From VGWF01 sp964423465 (GTDB lineage: Bacteria; Verrucomicrobiota; Kiritimatiellia; PWTM01), in the NCBI GenBank assembly GCA_964423465.1, contig CAYRFK010000064.1:1-21295 (forward strand): a stretch of DNA of 21,295 bases, written 5' to 3'. The notes under the pieces were generated by a model, which was not told where the DNA came from, made no database searches, and worked only from the letters and a program-made list of their open reading frames with translations. Below are positions 1 through 7,793 of this stretch, piece after piece. Every line of letters starts with the position of its first letter. Within the stretch, counting starts at the first letter, position 1. The position numbers and the translations under genes were made by a program.

Positions 1-352
1 TGGGCAGTGTCTCAGTCCCAGTGTGGCTGACCATCCTCTCAGACCAGCTACCCGTAAGCCTTGGTGGGCCGTTACCTCACCAACTAGCTGATAGGACATG
101 GGCTCATCCTCAAGCGACAGGTCCTTACGGATCCCCGCCTTTGGTCTCCCCAACATGCGCTGGGGGAAAACATCCGGTATTACTCCGCCTTTCGGCAGGC
201 TATTCCTGACTTGAGGGCAGATTGCCCATGCATTACTCACCCGTCCGCCTCTGTCCCCCCGTTGTATTGCTACTTCAGGGTTCTCGATCGACTTGCATGC
301 CTAATCCACGCCGCCAGCGTTCGTTCTGAGCCAGGATCAAACTCTCCGTAGT
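1..352 (-). rRNA. rrs: 16S ribosomal RNA, 5' part (gene runs off the left edge)
   Basis: The minus strand carries the universal 5' 16S motif AGAGTTTGATCCTGGCTCAG (plus-strand 326-345). That motif begins at E. coli position 8, which places nucleotide 1 near 352. Further along the minus strand come the helix around GGGTGAGTAATGCATGG and the block ending in ACTGAGACACTGCCCA at the window edge, near E. coli position 330. About the first fifth of the gene is present. The CACTGCCCA variant, where many phyla have a different spelling, is one I associate with Verrucomicrobiota/Kiritimatiellota relatives. It is transcribed leftwards from the promoters at 644-802. Confidence 0.97.
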
Positions 353-422
353 AACTTCATTCTCATGTTGTTAGAACGGATCCCAATCGGGGCTAACCGT
401 TTGGGACGTTGTCCTGTGGCCG

Positions 423-440
423 AGACCCCCTGCGGGGTCT
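423..440 (-). promoter_or_regulatory. Leader hairpin just upstream of 16S
   Basis: A perfect 7-bp stem, AGACCCC with GGGGTCT around a 4-nt loop, sits about 70 nt upstream of the 16S 5' end in the leader transcript. It may belong to the pre-16S processing region recognised by RNase III. That is inference, since the matching 3' strand lies outside the window. Confidence 0.4.
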
Positions 441-518
441 TCGGAAACCCATTCACAAGCTCCACGCACGTCACACCACTTCTGATTCGAAGCAGTTGTG
501 CGTATCGTCATTCCATTT

Positions 519-528
519 TCAAAGAGCA
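519..528 (-). promoter_or_regulatory. boxA antitermination element of the rRNA leader
   Basis: The minus strand reads TGCTCTTTGA, very close to the bacterial rRNA boxA consensus TGCTCTTTAACA. It lies about 165 nt upstream of the 16S 5' end and downstream of both candidate promoters. In this position boxA would bind NusB/NusE and load the antitermination complex on the untranslated rRNA transcript. A T7 run (532-538) and a hairpin (557-572) precede it in the transcript. Confidence 0.75.
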
Positions 529-556
529 GACAAAAAAACGCCCACCTGTGCCGTTG

Positions 557-572
557 TCCTCGATTTCGAGGA
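557..572 (-). promoter_or_regulatory. boxB-like hairpin in the rRNA leader
   Basis: The minus strand reads TCCTCGAAATCGAGGA, a perfect 6-bp stem with an AAAT loop. It lies between promoter P2 and boxA, the relative position of boxB in E. coli rrn leaders. The following T7 run on the minus strand (532-538) gives the segment a terminator-like flavour, which antitermination at boxA would overcome. The role is inferred from position; the hairpin itself is directly visible. Confidence 0.5.
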
Positions 573-643
573 TCGGCCAAGGTGATGGCCTTTCACTGCC
601 TCCCTCCGGATTATTTCCAGAGGTGTCACCCAATCGTTTCGCC

Positions 644-692
644 ACGTTAGCGGCTCGCCTTGAGCGTGTCAACACCGGACGTAAGTTTTTTT
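644..692 (-). promoter_or_regulatory. rRNA promoter P2 with A-tract UP-like element
   Basis: On the minus strand there is a perfect -35 TTGACA (667-672), a 17-nt spacer, and -10 TAACGT (644-649). An A7 tract (686-692) ends exactly 13 nt upstream of the -35, resembling an UP element. Transcription would start near 637, leaving a leader of about 285 nt before 16S. Confidence 0.7.
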
Positions 693-752
693 CACTCACG
701 TGCCTGGCATTGCTCTCTCAAGGATCACCGCCTATTCAGCGGACGAGTGGAC

Positions 753-802
753 ACAGTAGCGGAACCCAGCCCGGGAGCGCAAGAGGTATTTCATCTTTTT
801 TT
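753..802 (-). promoter_or_regulatory. rRNA promoter P1 (upstream tandem copy)
   Basis: On the minus strand there is -35 TTGCGC (777-782), an 18-nt spacer and -10 TACTGT (753-758). An A7 tract (796-802) again lies exactly 13 nt upstream of the -35. The architecture matches P2 and the -35 boxes are exactly 110 bp apart. The hexamers are weaker than in P2, so the support comes mainly from the repeated geometry. Confidence 0.5.
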
Positions 803-1060
803 GAGACAGCGTTCTTGCGCTGTTTCTTGGATATTTGGAGGCCTTCGCAAGCAGGCCACCGCTCGTGGCGCGGGGCGCTCCCCGTCGGATCCTCTCCGTG
901 CACCCCGCGGATCCGGGCATCCGCCGGGGGGGCTGCGCGGGCACGCACGGTACCGGATCGCCGCCGATTTGACGCCGCGCTCGGTCTATTCTGTTCATGT
1001 TTTGTTCATGTGTGACGGATTCCGGGAGTCTGAGCGTTGCCGGCGGATGCAGAAAGAAGA
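803..1060. other. Intergenic region between divergent rRNA operon and cytochrome gene
   Basis: No credible gene is present. The region contains an inverted repeat at 809-826 (ACAGCG arms around 6 nt), a GC-rich hairpin at 903-929 (CCCCGCGGAT against ATCCGCCGGGG around CCGGGC), and an 11-bp-period direct repeat of TGTTCATG at 992-999 and 1003-1010. No intrinsic terminator with a T-run follows either hairpin. Open frames crossing here are antisense to the rRNA leader or unlike any family I know. Confidence 0.5.
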
Positions 1061-1090
1061 TTGCGCTTCGGCGGCCGGCTTGGGTATGGT
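1061..1090 (+). promoter_or_regulatory. Candidate promoter of the cytochrome gene
   Basis: TTGCGC (1061-1066), an 18-nt spacer and TATGGT (1085-1090) match sigma-70 consensus at 4 of 6 positions each. The predicted start near 1097 leaves a leader of about 38 nt before the ATG at 1135. Confidence 0.45.
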
Positions 1091-1134
1091 CGGCGAACGA
1101 TCCTGAATCGCACGGAAGACAACGGGGTGGCGAT

Positions 1135-2967
1135 ATGATTCGAGCACGGTCTGTTCTGGTGGCCGCGGTAGTCGTTGGGGGAGCGATATGGCAGAGTTCC
1201 CTCGCGGCGGACCCGGTTTCGCCCTGCGCGCTGGCTGCCTTGCAGGATGGCTCCCGCCTCTATGTCGCCGCCGGTACGGCGCGACGAGTTCTCGAGATCG
1301 ACACGACGACCGGCGCCGTGGCCCGGGAATTCAGGCTGGATACGGATCCTGCGGCCCTCGACCTGTCCGCGGACGGCGCACGCCTGTTCGTGGCTGGCGG
1401 CGTGGGCCGCGGCGTCGTCCAAGCCTTCGATCGCGCCCGTGGAAAGGCGATATGGGATGCACGGGCCGGACACTCGCCCTCGGCGCTGGCCCTGACAAGG
1501 GACGGAAGCGTCCTGTATATATGCGATCGCTTCCCCGGCTCTATTCTGGTGCTGGATGCGTCCAACGGGAAGCCGAAGGCTGTGATCGCCGCGGTACGCG
1601 AGCCGATCGCCTGTGCCCTGACCCCGGACGGAGCCACCTTGGTGGTGGTTAATCATCTCCCAGCGGGCGCCGCCACCGCGGACGTCGTCTCCATCGAGGT
1701 CTCCCTGATCGACACAGCGTCGGCGAAGGTCGCCGCATCCGTCCGACTCCCCAACGGATGCACGGCAGGTCGTGGCGTCTGCCTGTCGCCGGATGGACGG
1801 TTTGCCTACGTCACCTCGATTCTCGGCCGCTATACGCTGCCGACAACGCAGTTGGACCGCGGATGGATGATGACCTCCGCCTTGAGCGTGATTGATGTTG
1901 CCGAGCGACGTCTTGTGAATACCGTTCTTCTTGATGAGATCGATCGCGGAGCCGCCAATCCGGCGGGGGCCGCATGCACGGCCGATGGATCCCGTCTCCT
2001 GATCACGCACGCCGGAACGCATGAGGTCAGCGTGATCGATCGCGTCAAGCTACACGAGAAGCTGGATCGCGTGGCGAAGGGCGAGAAGGTCACCGCCGTC
2101 TCGACGTCGCCGCAGCAGGTTCCGAACGACCTCGCCTTCCTAGTGGACATTCGCGAGCGAGTCCGCCTCCCGGGCAACAGCCCGCGGGCCGTCGTAATGG
2201 CCGGGCCCAAGGCCTATGTGGCGGAGTACTTCACCGATACGCTGGCCGTCCTTGACCCGGCGGTTCCCGCGCCCCGTTGCTCGACGATCCACTTGGGGCC
2301 AAAGGTTGCACCCAGTATCGTCCGCACGGGCGAGATCCTCTTCCATGACAGCGCATTGTGTTTCCAGCAGTGGCAGAGTTGCGCGAGTTGCCATCCGGAT
2401 GCCCGCGTCGACGGCCTGAACTGGGATCTCCTGAATGACGGCATGGGGAACCCGAAGCAGACGAAGAACATGATGATGGCGCACAAGACCCCGCCGTCGA
2501 TGATGAGTGGCATCCGCGATTCCGCAGAAGTGGCCGTGCGCTCCGGCATCCGCTACATCCAGTTCGCCGTGCGTCCGGAGGAGGATGCCAAGGCCATCGA
2601 CGAGTACCTGAAGTCCCTCAAGCCTGCACCCAGCCCGCACCTCGTGAACGGACGGATGAGCGATGGTGCGCGTCGGGGGGAGAAGGTCTTCAAGAAGGCG
2701 GGGTGCACGGACTGCCATCCGGCCCCGCTGTTCACTTCCCTCAAGCCGTACGATGTCGGCACCGGCGCCGATCTGGACAAGGGAAAAGCCTACGATACCC
2801 CCACCCTCGTGGAGTGCTGGCGCACAGCGCCCTACCTCGTGGACGGACGGGCGGCGACGATACGCGACGTGCTGACGACGTTCAACAAGGGCGACAAGCA
2901 CGGAACAACCTCCGGACTGAGCGAGCAGGAAATGGCTGACTTGGAAGCCTTTGTCCTCTCGCTCTAA
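1135..2967 (+). CDS. Secreted YVTN-type beta-propeller / di-heme cytochrome c protein
   Basis: The 610-aa protein starts with a signal peptide (hydrophobic core about residues 7-18, probable cleavage after SLAA near 25). Residues about 27-385 hold repeated propeller blades of the form LSPDGRFAYVTS / LTRDGSVLYICD, as in YVTN-family surface proteins. The C-terminal part is a cytochrome c peroxidase/MauG-like region with two covalent heme sites, CASCH at 416-420 and CTDCH at 524-528, plus the typical TPTLVECWRTAPYLVDGR segment. It is therefore probably an exported redox protein that binds a partner or substrate with the propeller; the substrate cannot be told. I chose ATG 1135 because it begins the signal peptide; the frame is open back to 997, but those 46 residues are not signal-like and would overlap the promoter. 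The SD is weak. It stands alone next to the rRNA operon. Confidence 0.85.
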   Translation: MIRARSVLVAAVVVGGAIWQSSLAADPVSPCALAALQDGSRLYVAAGTARRVLEIDTTTGAVAREFRLDTDPAALDLSADGARLFVAGGVGRGVVQAFDRARGKAIWDARAGHSPSALALTRDGSVLYICDRFPGSILVLDASNGKPKAVIAAVREPIACALTPDGATLVVVNHLPAGAATADVVSIEVSLIDTASAKVAASVRLPNGCTAGRGVCLSPDGRFAYVTSILGRYTLPTTQLDRGWMMTSALSVIDVAERRLVNTVLLDEIDRGAANPAGAACTADGSRLLITHAGTHEVSVIDRVKLHEKLDRVAKGEKVTAVSTSPQQVPNDLAFLVDIRERVRLPGNSPRAVVMAGPKAYVAEYFTDTLAVLDPAVPAPRCSTIHLGPKVAPSIVRTGEILFHDSALCFQQWQSCASCHPDARVDGLNWDLLNDGMGNPKQTKNMMMAHKTPPSMMSGIRDSAEVAVRSGIRYIQFAVRPEEDAKAIDEYLKSLKPAPSPHLVNGRMSDGARRGEKVFKKAGCTDCHPAPLFTSLKPYDVGTGADLDKGKAYDTPTLVECWRTAPYLVDGRAATIRDVLTTFNKGDKHGTTSGLSEQEMADLEAFVLSL

Positions 2968-2971
2968 ATCT

Positions 2972-2999
2972 TTGGCACAATAATCAAACCCCGCATACG
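2972..2999 (+). promoter_or_regulatory. Weak candidate promoter upstream of the RidA-like gene
   Basis: TTGGCA (2972-2977), a 16-nt spacer and CATACG (2994-2999) lie in the short AT-richer gap before the gene at 3015. The -35 is good and the -10 is poor. The 47-bp gap also allows read-through from the cytochrome gene. A GGTGGAG ribosome-binding site ends 4 nt before the ATG. Confidence 0.3.
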
Positions 3000-3014
3000 T
3001 TCGGGTGGAGCATC

Positions 3015-4148
3015 ATGAGCGAATCTTGTCCACGCTGCGGCCTAACCCTGTCCCGCGTTCGCCAGCCCCGGCTCGATATCGTCCGGCTTGCCCGGATGGG
3101 AAGCGCACGCTTCTTCGTCACGGACGCCCCGGGCGGTGACGGCGGCCCCGAGCCTCTCGCCTTGGAGATCGGCGAGTTCTTGAAGAAGCACGGCGCGCAC
3201 GTCGCCGCCATGGACCTCTTCGGCCCGTCGGATCGGCAGACAGAGACGCTTGCCGCCCTCGGACGGACTTGCGGGCCCGTCGACTGGCCCGTGACATGGA
3301 TCGACGGATCGGCCTGCGCGGGCAAAGGCCCCATCGCCGCCCAGTTCTACGCCATCGCAGGAGCGACCAAGCCGATCGTCCTCGACGGACAGACCGTGGG
3401 CACCATGGTGGAGGACTGCGACGCCCGTTTCGTGGTGTTCTCCGGACTGAAGCCGGCCGACGTCACGGCATCGCGTGGCGAGCAAACCCGGTCCCTGATC
3501 AACCAGCTGGAGCGGGCGCTCGCGGTGGCCGGCATGGATTTCCACAATGTCGTGCGCACATGGCTGTACTGCGACCGGATTCTGGAGTGGTACGACGAAC
3601 TCAACCGGGTCCGGAACGAGTTCTTCCGGGAACGCGGCGTCTATGACCGCCTGGTACCGGCCAGCACGGGCGTGGGCACGGGCAATCCGTTCGGCGCCGC
3701 TCTGGTGGCCGATGCCCTGGCGGTGGCCCCGCTGAAGCCCGGGGCGTCCATCAAGTCCCTCCCCTCGCCGCTGCAGTGCCCCGCGCCGGCCTACGGCAGC
3801 GCATTCAGCCGCGCCGTTGAGATCGTGCTGCCCGGTTGCCGGCGGCTGTACATCTCCGGCACCGCCAGCATCCATCCCGAGGGCGAAACCGCACACGTCG
3901 GCGATGTCGACGCGCAGGTGGACCTTTCCATGCGCGTGGTGAAGGGGATCCTCGACTCCGTTGGATACGACTGGAAGGACATCAACCGCGCCGTGGCGTA
4001 CTTCAAGCGGCCGGAGGATTCGGGGGCGTGGGACCGGTGGGTGAAGGCCAACAACATCCCCGCGATCCCTATTGTCGTCGTCAAGGCGGACATCTGCCGC
4101 GACGACCTCCTGTTCGAGGTGGAAGTCGACGCCCTCCGGCTGGCCTGA
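3015..4148 (+). CDS. Tandem RidA/YjgF-like protein
   Basis: The 377-aa protein has two RidA/YjgF/YER057c-type halves. The first spans about residues 25-235 and the second about 260-377, the latter with the pattern LYISGTASIHPEGETAHVGD ... QVDLSMRVVKGILDSVGYDW ... FEVEVDAL. RidA proteins usually deaminate reactive enamine/imine intermediates using an arginine before the last strand. By eye alignment this arginine is replaced in both halves: the first reads PASTGV with Ser217 where canonical members read PARTTV, and the second has hydrophobic residues there. A CPRC motif at residues 5-8 is an extra and could bind metal. Cytoplasmic; no signal peptide. Chorismatase-like proteins (FkbO/Hyg5) share the fold and are an alternative. 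It lies 96 bp upstream of an amidase of polyamine synthesis. The family is clear; the activity is not. Confidence 0.75.
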   Translation: MSESCPRCGLTLSRVRQPRLDIVRLARMGSARFFVTDAPGGDGGPEPLALEIGEFLKKHGAHVAAMDLFGPSDRQTETLAALGRTCGPVDWPVTWIDGSACAGKGPIAAQFYAIAGATKPIVLDGQTVGTMVEDCDARFVVFSGLKPADVTASRGEQTRSLINQLERALAVAGMDFHNVVRTWLYCDRILEWYDELNRVRNEFFRERGVYDRLVPASTGVGTGNPFGAALVADALAVAPLKPGASIKSLPSPLQCPAPAYGSAFSRAVEIVLPGCRRLYISGTASIHPEGETAHVGDVDAQVDLSMRVVKGILDSVGYDWKDINRAVAYFKRPEDSGAWDRWVKANNIPAIPIVVVKADICRDDLLFEVEVDALRLA

Positions 4149-4184
4149 CCCCTGCACGCCGCCGCACCGCAATCGACGGCGCCA

Positions 4185-4213
4185 TTGCGGGCCACGGGCA
4201 CATCGGCCATACT
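4185..4213 (+). promoter_or_regulatory. Candidate promoter of the amidase-exporter operon
   Basis: TTGCGG (4185-4190), a 17-nt spacer and CATACT (4208-4213) precede the amidase gene. The predicted start, near 4220, falls at an inverted repeat (GACCGG 4219-4224, CCGGTC 4234-4239). A hairpin would then occupy nearly the whole 25-nt leader in front of the ATG at 4245, where no good Shine-Dalgarno sequence is visible. Translation may therefore be controlled by this structure; that is inference. Confidence 0.4.
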
Positions 4214-4244
4214 TTGCTGACCGGACCACGGGGCCGGTCTGCCG

Positions 4245-5168
4245 ATGCAACATGGCGAACCCAGACGACGTGCGGCGCTGATCCAGATGGCCATGCAGGA
4301 GGATCCTGCAGCCAATATGGACACCGCGGTTTCGCGACTCCGCGAGGCCGCCGCGGCCGGCGCCCGCATCGCGTGCCTTCCCGAGCTTTTCCTCACCCCC
4401 TACTTCTGCCAGAGGGAATCCCCCCGGGCCTTCGATCTCGCGGAGCCGATCCCCGGACCGTCGACCGACCGGCTCGGACGCCTGGCGCGCGAGCTGGGCC
4501 TTGTCATCGTGGCGCCGCTGTTCGAACGCCGCGCCGCAGGCGTCTACCACAACTCGGCGGCGATCCTCGATGCGGACGGCTCCCTGGCCGGCATCTATCG
4601 AAAGATGCACATTCCCGACGATCCGTGCTTCTACGAGAAGTACTACTTCGCGCCGGGCGACCTAGGGTTTCGTGCGTTTGATACGCAGGCTGGACGGATC
4701 GGAGTCCTGATCTGCTGGGACCAGTGGTTTCCCGAGGCTGCGCGCCTCGTGGCGCTGCAGGGCGCTGAGATCATCATGGTGCCCACGGCGATCGGCTGGC
4801 ATCCGCGGGAGCGGAAGGCCTTGGGTGACGGGCAACTGGATGCCTGGCAAACCGTCCAGCGTGGACACGCTGTGGCCAACGGCGTCTACTGGGCGGCTGT
4901 GAACCGCGTCGGCCTCGAGCGCCCCTCCAAGGATGCCGACGGTCTGCAGTTCTGGGGATCGTCCTTTGCGTGCGACCCCTTCGGCGCGATCCTGGCTCAG
5001 GCGCCTTCCGATGCCGGGACGACCCTCTATGTCGACATCGAAAGCCGCCGGATCGAGGAGGTCCGCCGCGCATGGCCGTTTCTCCGGGACCGCCGTATCG
5101 ATGCCTTTGCAGGCATGGCGAACCGATGGATGGATACGCCCCCGTGCCAGCCCCCCACGACCCCATGA
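4245..5168 (+). CDS. aguB: N-carbamoylputrescine amidase (nitrilase superfamily)
   Basis: The 307-aa cytoplasmic enzyme hydrolyses N-carbamoylputrescine to putrescine, CO2 and ammonia in the agmatine route of polyamine synthesis. The nitrilase triad is visible: Glu47 in CLPELF, Lys120 in YRKMHIPDD and Cys157 in LICWDQWFPEA. The stretch KMHIPDDPCFYEKYYFAPGD is a hallmark of AguB-type amidases, and the length matches the family (about 290-300). ATG 4245 gives an N-terminus leading directly into the first strand (AALIQMAMQ); the next in-frame ATG would cut this strand. The stop codon overlaps the start of the TolC-type gene by ATGA, so the two are probably translationally coupled. No agmatine deiminase (AguA) is in the window, so the upstream step must be encoded elsewhere. 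Confidence 0.88.
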   Translation: MQHGEPRRRAALIQMAMQEDPAANMDTAVSRLREAAAAGARIACLPELFLTPYFCQRESPRAFDLAEPIPGPSTDRLGRLARELGLVIVAPLFERRAAGVYHNSAAILDADGSLAGIYRKMHIPDDPCFYEKYYFAPGDLGFRAFDTQAGRIGVLICWDQWFPEAARLVALQGAEIIMVPTAIGWHPRERKALGDGQLDAWQTVQRGHAVANGVYWAAVNRVGLERPSKDADGLQFWGSSFACDPFGAILAQAPSDAGTTLYVDIESRRIEEVRRAWPFLRDRRIDAFAGMANRWMDTPPCQPPTTP

Positions 5169-6565
5169 AGACCATCCGCGTCATCCTGGCGTGCCTCCTT
5201 CCCTCTCTCGCAGCGACCCCGGCGGAGACGGAGGCGCCCGTCTCGCTGACACTTGAGGCAGCGATCACCACCGCGCTCGAGCACAACCGACAGCTCGCCC
5301 GCGGCCAGTTGCAGGTGCGGGGCCGCGAGATGGATATCGCCATGGCCCGTACCGCCTTCGACACGGAGGCCGGACCGGTCGCCCAGACGACCCGGATCGG
5401 CGACGACACGCAATGGTCCTATGGCATCCAGGCCGCCAAGGCCCTCCCCACAGGCACGCGCGTCAGCACCGCGGGGACGATCCTCGATCGCGGCGGTGCC
5501 CTGGGCGGCAACGAGCAGGCCGTCGCGGTGAGCCTCAACCAGCCGCTGTTTCGCCGCTTCGGCCGCGATGTCGCCGAGGAGCCCATCCGCCTCCGTCTCG
5601 ACCAGTACCGGGCCGAGCGCCGTCACTGGGAGGCCCAGCGGGCCGACCTCGTCATGGAGATCATCACGCTCTTCGAGACCCTCACCCGGATCGACGGCCA
5701 GATCGCGTTCGAGAAGGGCTACATCGCCCGGCTGGACCGTCTGCTGGCTCTGGTCCGCGCCCACGAACGGCAGGGCCGTTCCACGCGGGTTGACGTCCTT
5801 CGCATGGAAATCCAAGGCGGTGAGGCGCAGGCCAGGTTGGCCGCCCTCATGGAGCGCCACGCGGTCGCCAGCCGGAACCTTGCCGAGACCCTGGGCACCG
5901 GACTGCAGACCGCCTTTCTCGTGCAAGCCCCGCCGACCCTTGATCTCCCGATGCCCGAGGCCCGGGCCGCAGTCGCCACCGCCGCCTCCAACCGCCTCGA
6001 CCTGGCCCAGGCCATGGACGATGCCGGCACGGCACAGCGGCAGGCATCCCTCGCGCGGCGCAACCGCTGGCCCGACCTTTCCATCGGCCTGTCGATGCGC
6101 CACACGTGGATGGACGAAGCCCTGTCGGGGGGCGACGACGAACGCACCGACTGGATCGCCTCGGCGCGCGTGGACGGCTATCCGTGGCGCGCCGCGGACC
6201 GGCTGGCGGCGTTGCGGGCCGACCTGGATGATGCCGCGGCCGACACGATCGTCGACATCCGCCGGGAATCCATCGCTCGTGAGGTCCTGCAAGCCCTGTC
6301 CGAATGCCGTCGAACCGCGGCGGAACTCGAGATCTCCGCGCGCAATCGGAAGCTGGCCGACGACGGCGCCCGGCTTGCCCGGCGTCTCTACGAGATGGGC
6401 CGGAGCGACGGGTTCGCCCTGTCCGATGCCGAAACCCAGCTGGCGCGGGCTGAAAGCCGGCTGCTGGAGATCCGGTCGGCGCAGCGCATCTCCGGCTATG
6501 CCCTGCTGCACACGACCGGCACCCTGATCGAGCATCCCACCGAGTTGAAGCCGGAAGGAAACTGA
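5165..6565 (+). CDS. TolC-family outer-membrane efflux protein
   Basis: The 466-aa protein begins with a signal peptide (MKTIRVILACLLPSLAA) followed by the TolC-family opening LTLEAAITTALEHNRQL. Long alanine/arginine-rich helical stretches (about residues 150-260 and 360-450) with the repeated pattern typical of outer-membrane factors alternate with short strand segments such as PDLSIGLSMRHTW. The protein should trimerise into an outer-membrane channel with a periplasmic tunnel. ATG 5165 was chosen because it begins the signal peptide and overlaps the amidase stop (ATGA, 5165-5168). The frame is open further upstream, but there it is only a shadow of the amidase gene. The next gene begins 4 nt after the stop, so this is the exit duct of the following adaptor/ABC pump. 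Confidence 0.85.
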   Translation: MKTIRVILACLLPSLAATPAETEAPVSLTLEAAITTALEHNRQLARGQLQVRGREMDIAMARTAFDTEAGPVAQTTRIGDDTQWSYGIQAAKALPTGTRVSTAGTILDRGGALGGNEQAVAVSLNQPLFRRFGRDVAEEPIRLRLDQYRAERRHWEAQRADLVMEIITLFETLTRIDGQIAFEKGYIARLDRLLALVRAHERQGRSTRVDVLRMEIQGGEAQARLAALMERHAVASRNLAETLGTGLQTAFLVQAPPTLDLPMPEARAAVATAASNRLDLAQAMDDAGTAQRQASLARRNRWPDLSIGLSMRHTWMDEALSGGDDERTDWIASARVDGYPWRAADRLAALRADLDDAAADTIVDIRRESIAREVLQALSECRRTAAELEISARNRKLADDGARLARRLYEMGRSDGFALSDAETQLARAESRLLEIRSAQRISGYALLHTTGTLIEHPTELKPEGN

Positions 6566-6569
6566 GACC

Positions 6570-7793
6570 ATGAAGTCCCTGCCCCGAATGGTCCTGGCCG
6601 CCGCTGTCATCGCCGGCGCGGTGCTGGCGACCGGGATCGGATGCTCCCGCACGGCGCCGGACTCCGTCGGCGCCGACCGGATCGTCATCGCCGAGGCGCC
6701 GTTCTCGCTGTGGTCCCGCTACGAAGGCAGAATCGCCGCGCGACGCGTGGAAATCGTGGCTTCCCGCTTCAACGGCGGCGCCACGATCGTCGAACTGGTG
6801 CCGGAGGGCTCCCGCGTCCGGCGCGGCGACCGCCTCGTGCGCTTCGACAGCTTTCAGGTGGAGAATGATCTCGCCCGCCTCGAACGGGAATGCGCCGTGG
6901 CCGAGTCCGAGTTGCGCAACTTGGAGAAGGCGGCGCTCCCCCTCGAGCTTCGGGAACTGGAGACGGTCCTGATCGAGGCGCGCTACAATCACGGCGCCGA
7001 GCAGCAGTATCTCGAGGACTCCCGCGAACTCGTGAAGGAGGGACTCGTTTCGGCCCGCGAAGCGGAACGGCAGCAACTCAAGGTCGAAGGCCTCCGCTCC
7101 AAGATCGACCAGACGGAGATGCGGCTCCAACTGCTGAAGGAGCACGTCCACCCCGCCCGCGTGGAAGAGGCCCGGGTGAACCATGAATCCGCATCGCGGC
7201 AGCTTGCCCTCATGCAGGAACAGTTCGCACAGTGCGTCGTGACCTCGCCGTGCGACGGCGAGGTGGTCCACCTCCCGCTGCCCTTCGGCACCGAACTGCG
7301 AACCGCCCGCGTCGGCGACACCGTGTTCAAGAACCAGGAGTTTCTCTGCATTCCCGATCCGGCGGAGTGGATCGTGCGCTGCGAGGTGCCGGAGCAGGAA
7401 CTGGGCCGGGTGTCGCCCGGGGCCGCCGCCCTGCTGATCCCGAAGGCCTGGCCGTCGATGACCCTGACGGGGACCGTCGAGACCGTCTCGGCGATGGCCC
7501 AGTCGAAGGCCGGCGACACCGGCATGCGGTGCTTCCCGATGACCATCCGCGTACACGACGCGCCGTCCGACATGAAGAGCGGGCTGTCGGTCCAGGCCTC
7601 GATCCTCTCCCACCACGCGGACCGTGCCGTCGTCGTTCCCCGTGTCGCTGTGCGCTGGGACCGCGGCATCCCCTGCGTCCAGGTGGCGACCCCCGCCGGC
7701 CCCGAACGCCGGGTGCTGACGTTGGGGCCCGGGAACGAGGAGGTCTTCGTGGTGACCGGCGGCCTTCGCGCCGGGGAGACCGTTCTGCGATGA
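6570..7793 (+). CDS. HlyD/MacA-type periplasmic adaptor subunit
   Basis: The 407-aa protein has an N-terminal hydrophobic segment (residues 8-24) ending in Cys25. The GIGC context is only a poor lipobox, so it may be either a lipoprotein or membrane-anchored. A first lipoyl half (about residues 57-92, IVELVPEGSRVRRGDRLVRF) is followed by a long coiled-coil hairpin (about 95-220, rich in E/R/L/A) and a second lipoyl half (about 223-265, VVTSPCDGEVVHLPLPFGTE). Beta-barrel and membrane-proximal strands follow to the C-terminus. This is the order seen in MacA/HlyD proteins, which link an inner-membrane pump to a TolC channel. GGAAGGAAA lies just upstream of the ATG as ribosome-binding site. Its stop overlaps the ATPase start (ATGA, 7790-7793). 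Confidence 0.85.
   Translation: MKSLPRMVLAAAVIAGAVLATGIGCSRTAPDSVGADRIVIAEAPFSLWSRYEGRIAARRVEIVASRFNGGATIVELVPEGSRVRRGDRLVRFDSFQVENDLARLERECAVAESELRNLEKAALPLELRELETVLIEARYNHGAEQQYLEDSRELVKEGLVSAREAERQQLKVEGLRSKIDQTEMRLQLLKEHVHPARVEEARVNHESASRQLALMQEQFAQCVVTSPCDGEVVHLPLPFGTELRTARVGDTVFKNQEFLCIPDPAEWIVRCEVPEQELGRVSPGAAALLIPKAWPSMTLTGTVETVSAMAQSKAGDTGMRCFPMTIRVHDAPSDMKSGLSVQASILSHHADRAVVVPRVAVRWDRGIPCVQVATPAGPERRVLTLGPGNEEVFVVTGGLRAGETVLR

Noticed and set aside
809..826. Intrinsic terminator near the rRNA promoters
   Set aside because: The inverted repeat ACAGCG...CGCTGT is followed on the plus strand only by TTCTTGG and on the minus strand by an A-tract, so it does not fit a terminator in either direction.
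365..1015. Plus-strand 216-codon open frame in the rRNA leader
   Set aside because: It runs antisense to boxA, the boxB-like hairpin and both rRNA promoters and shows no protein family.
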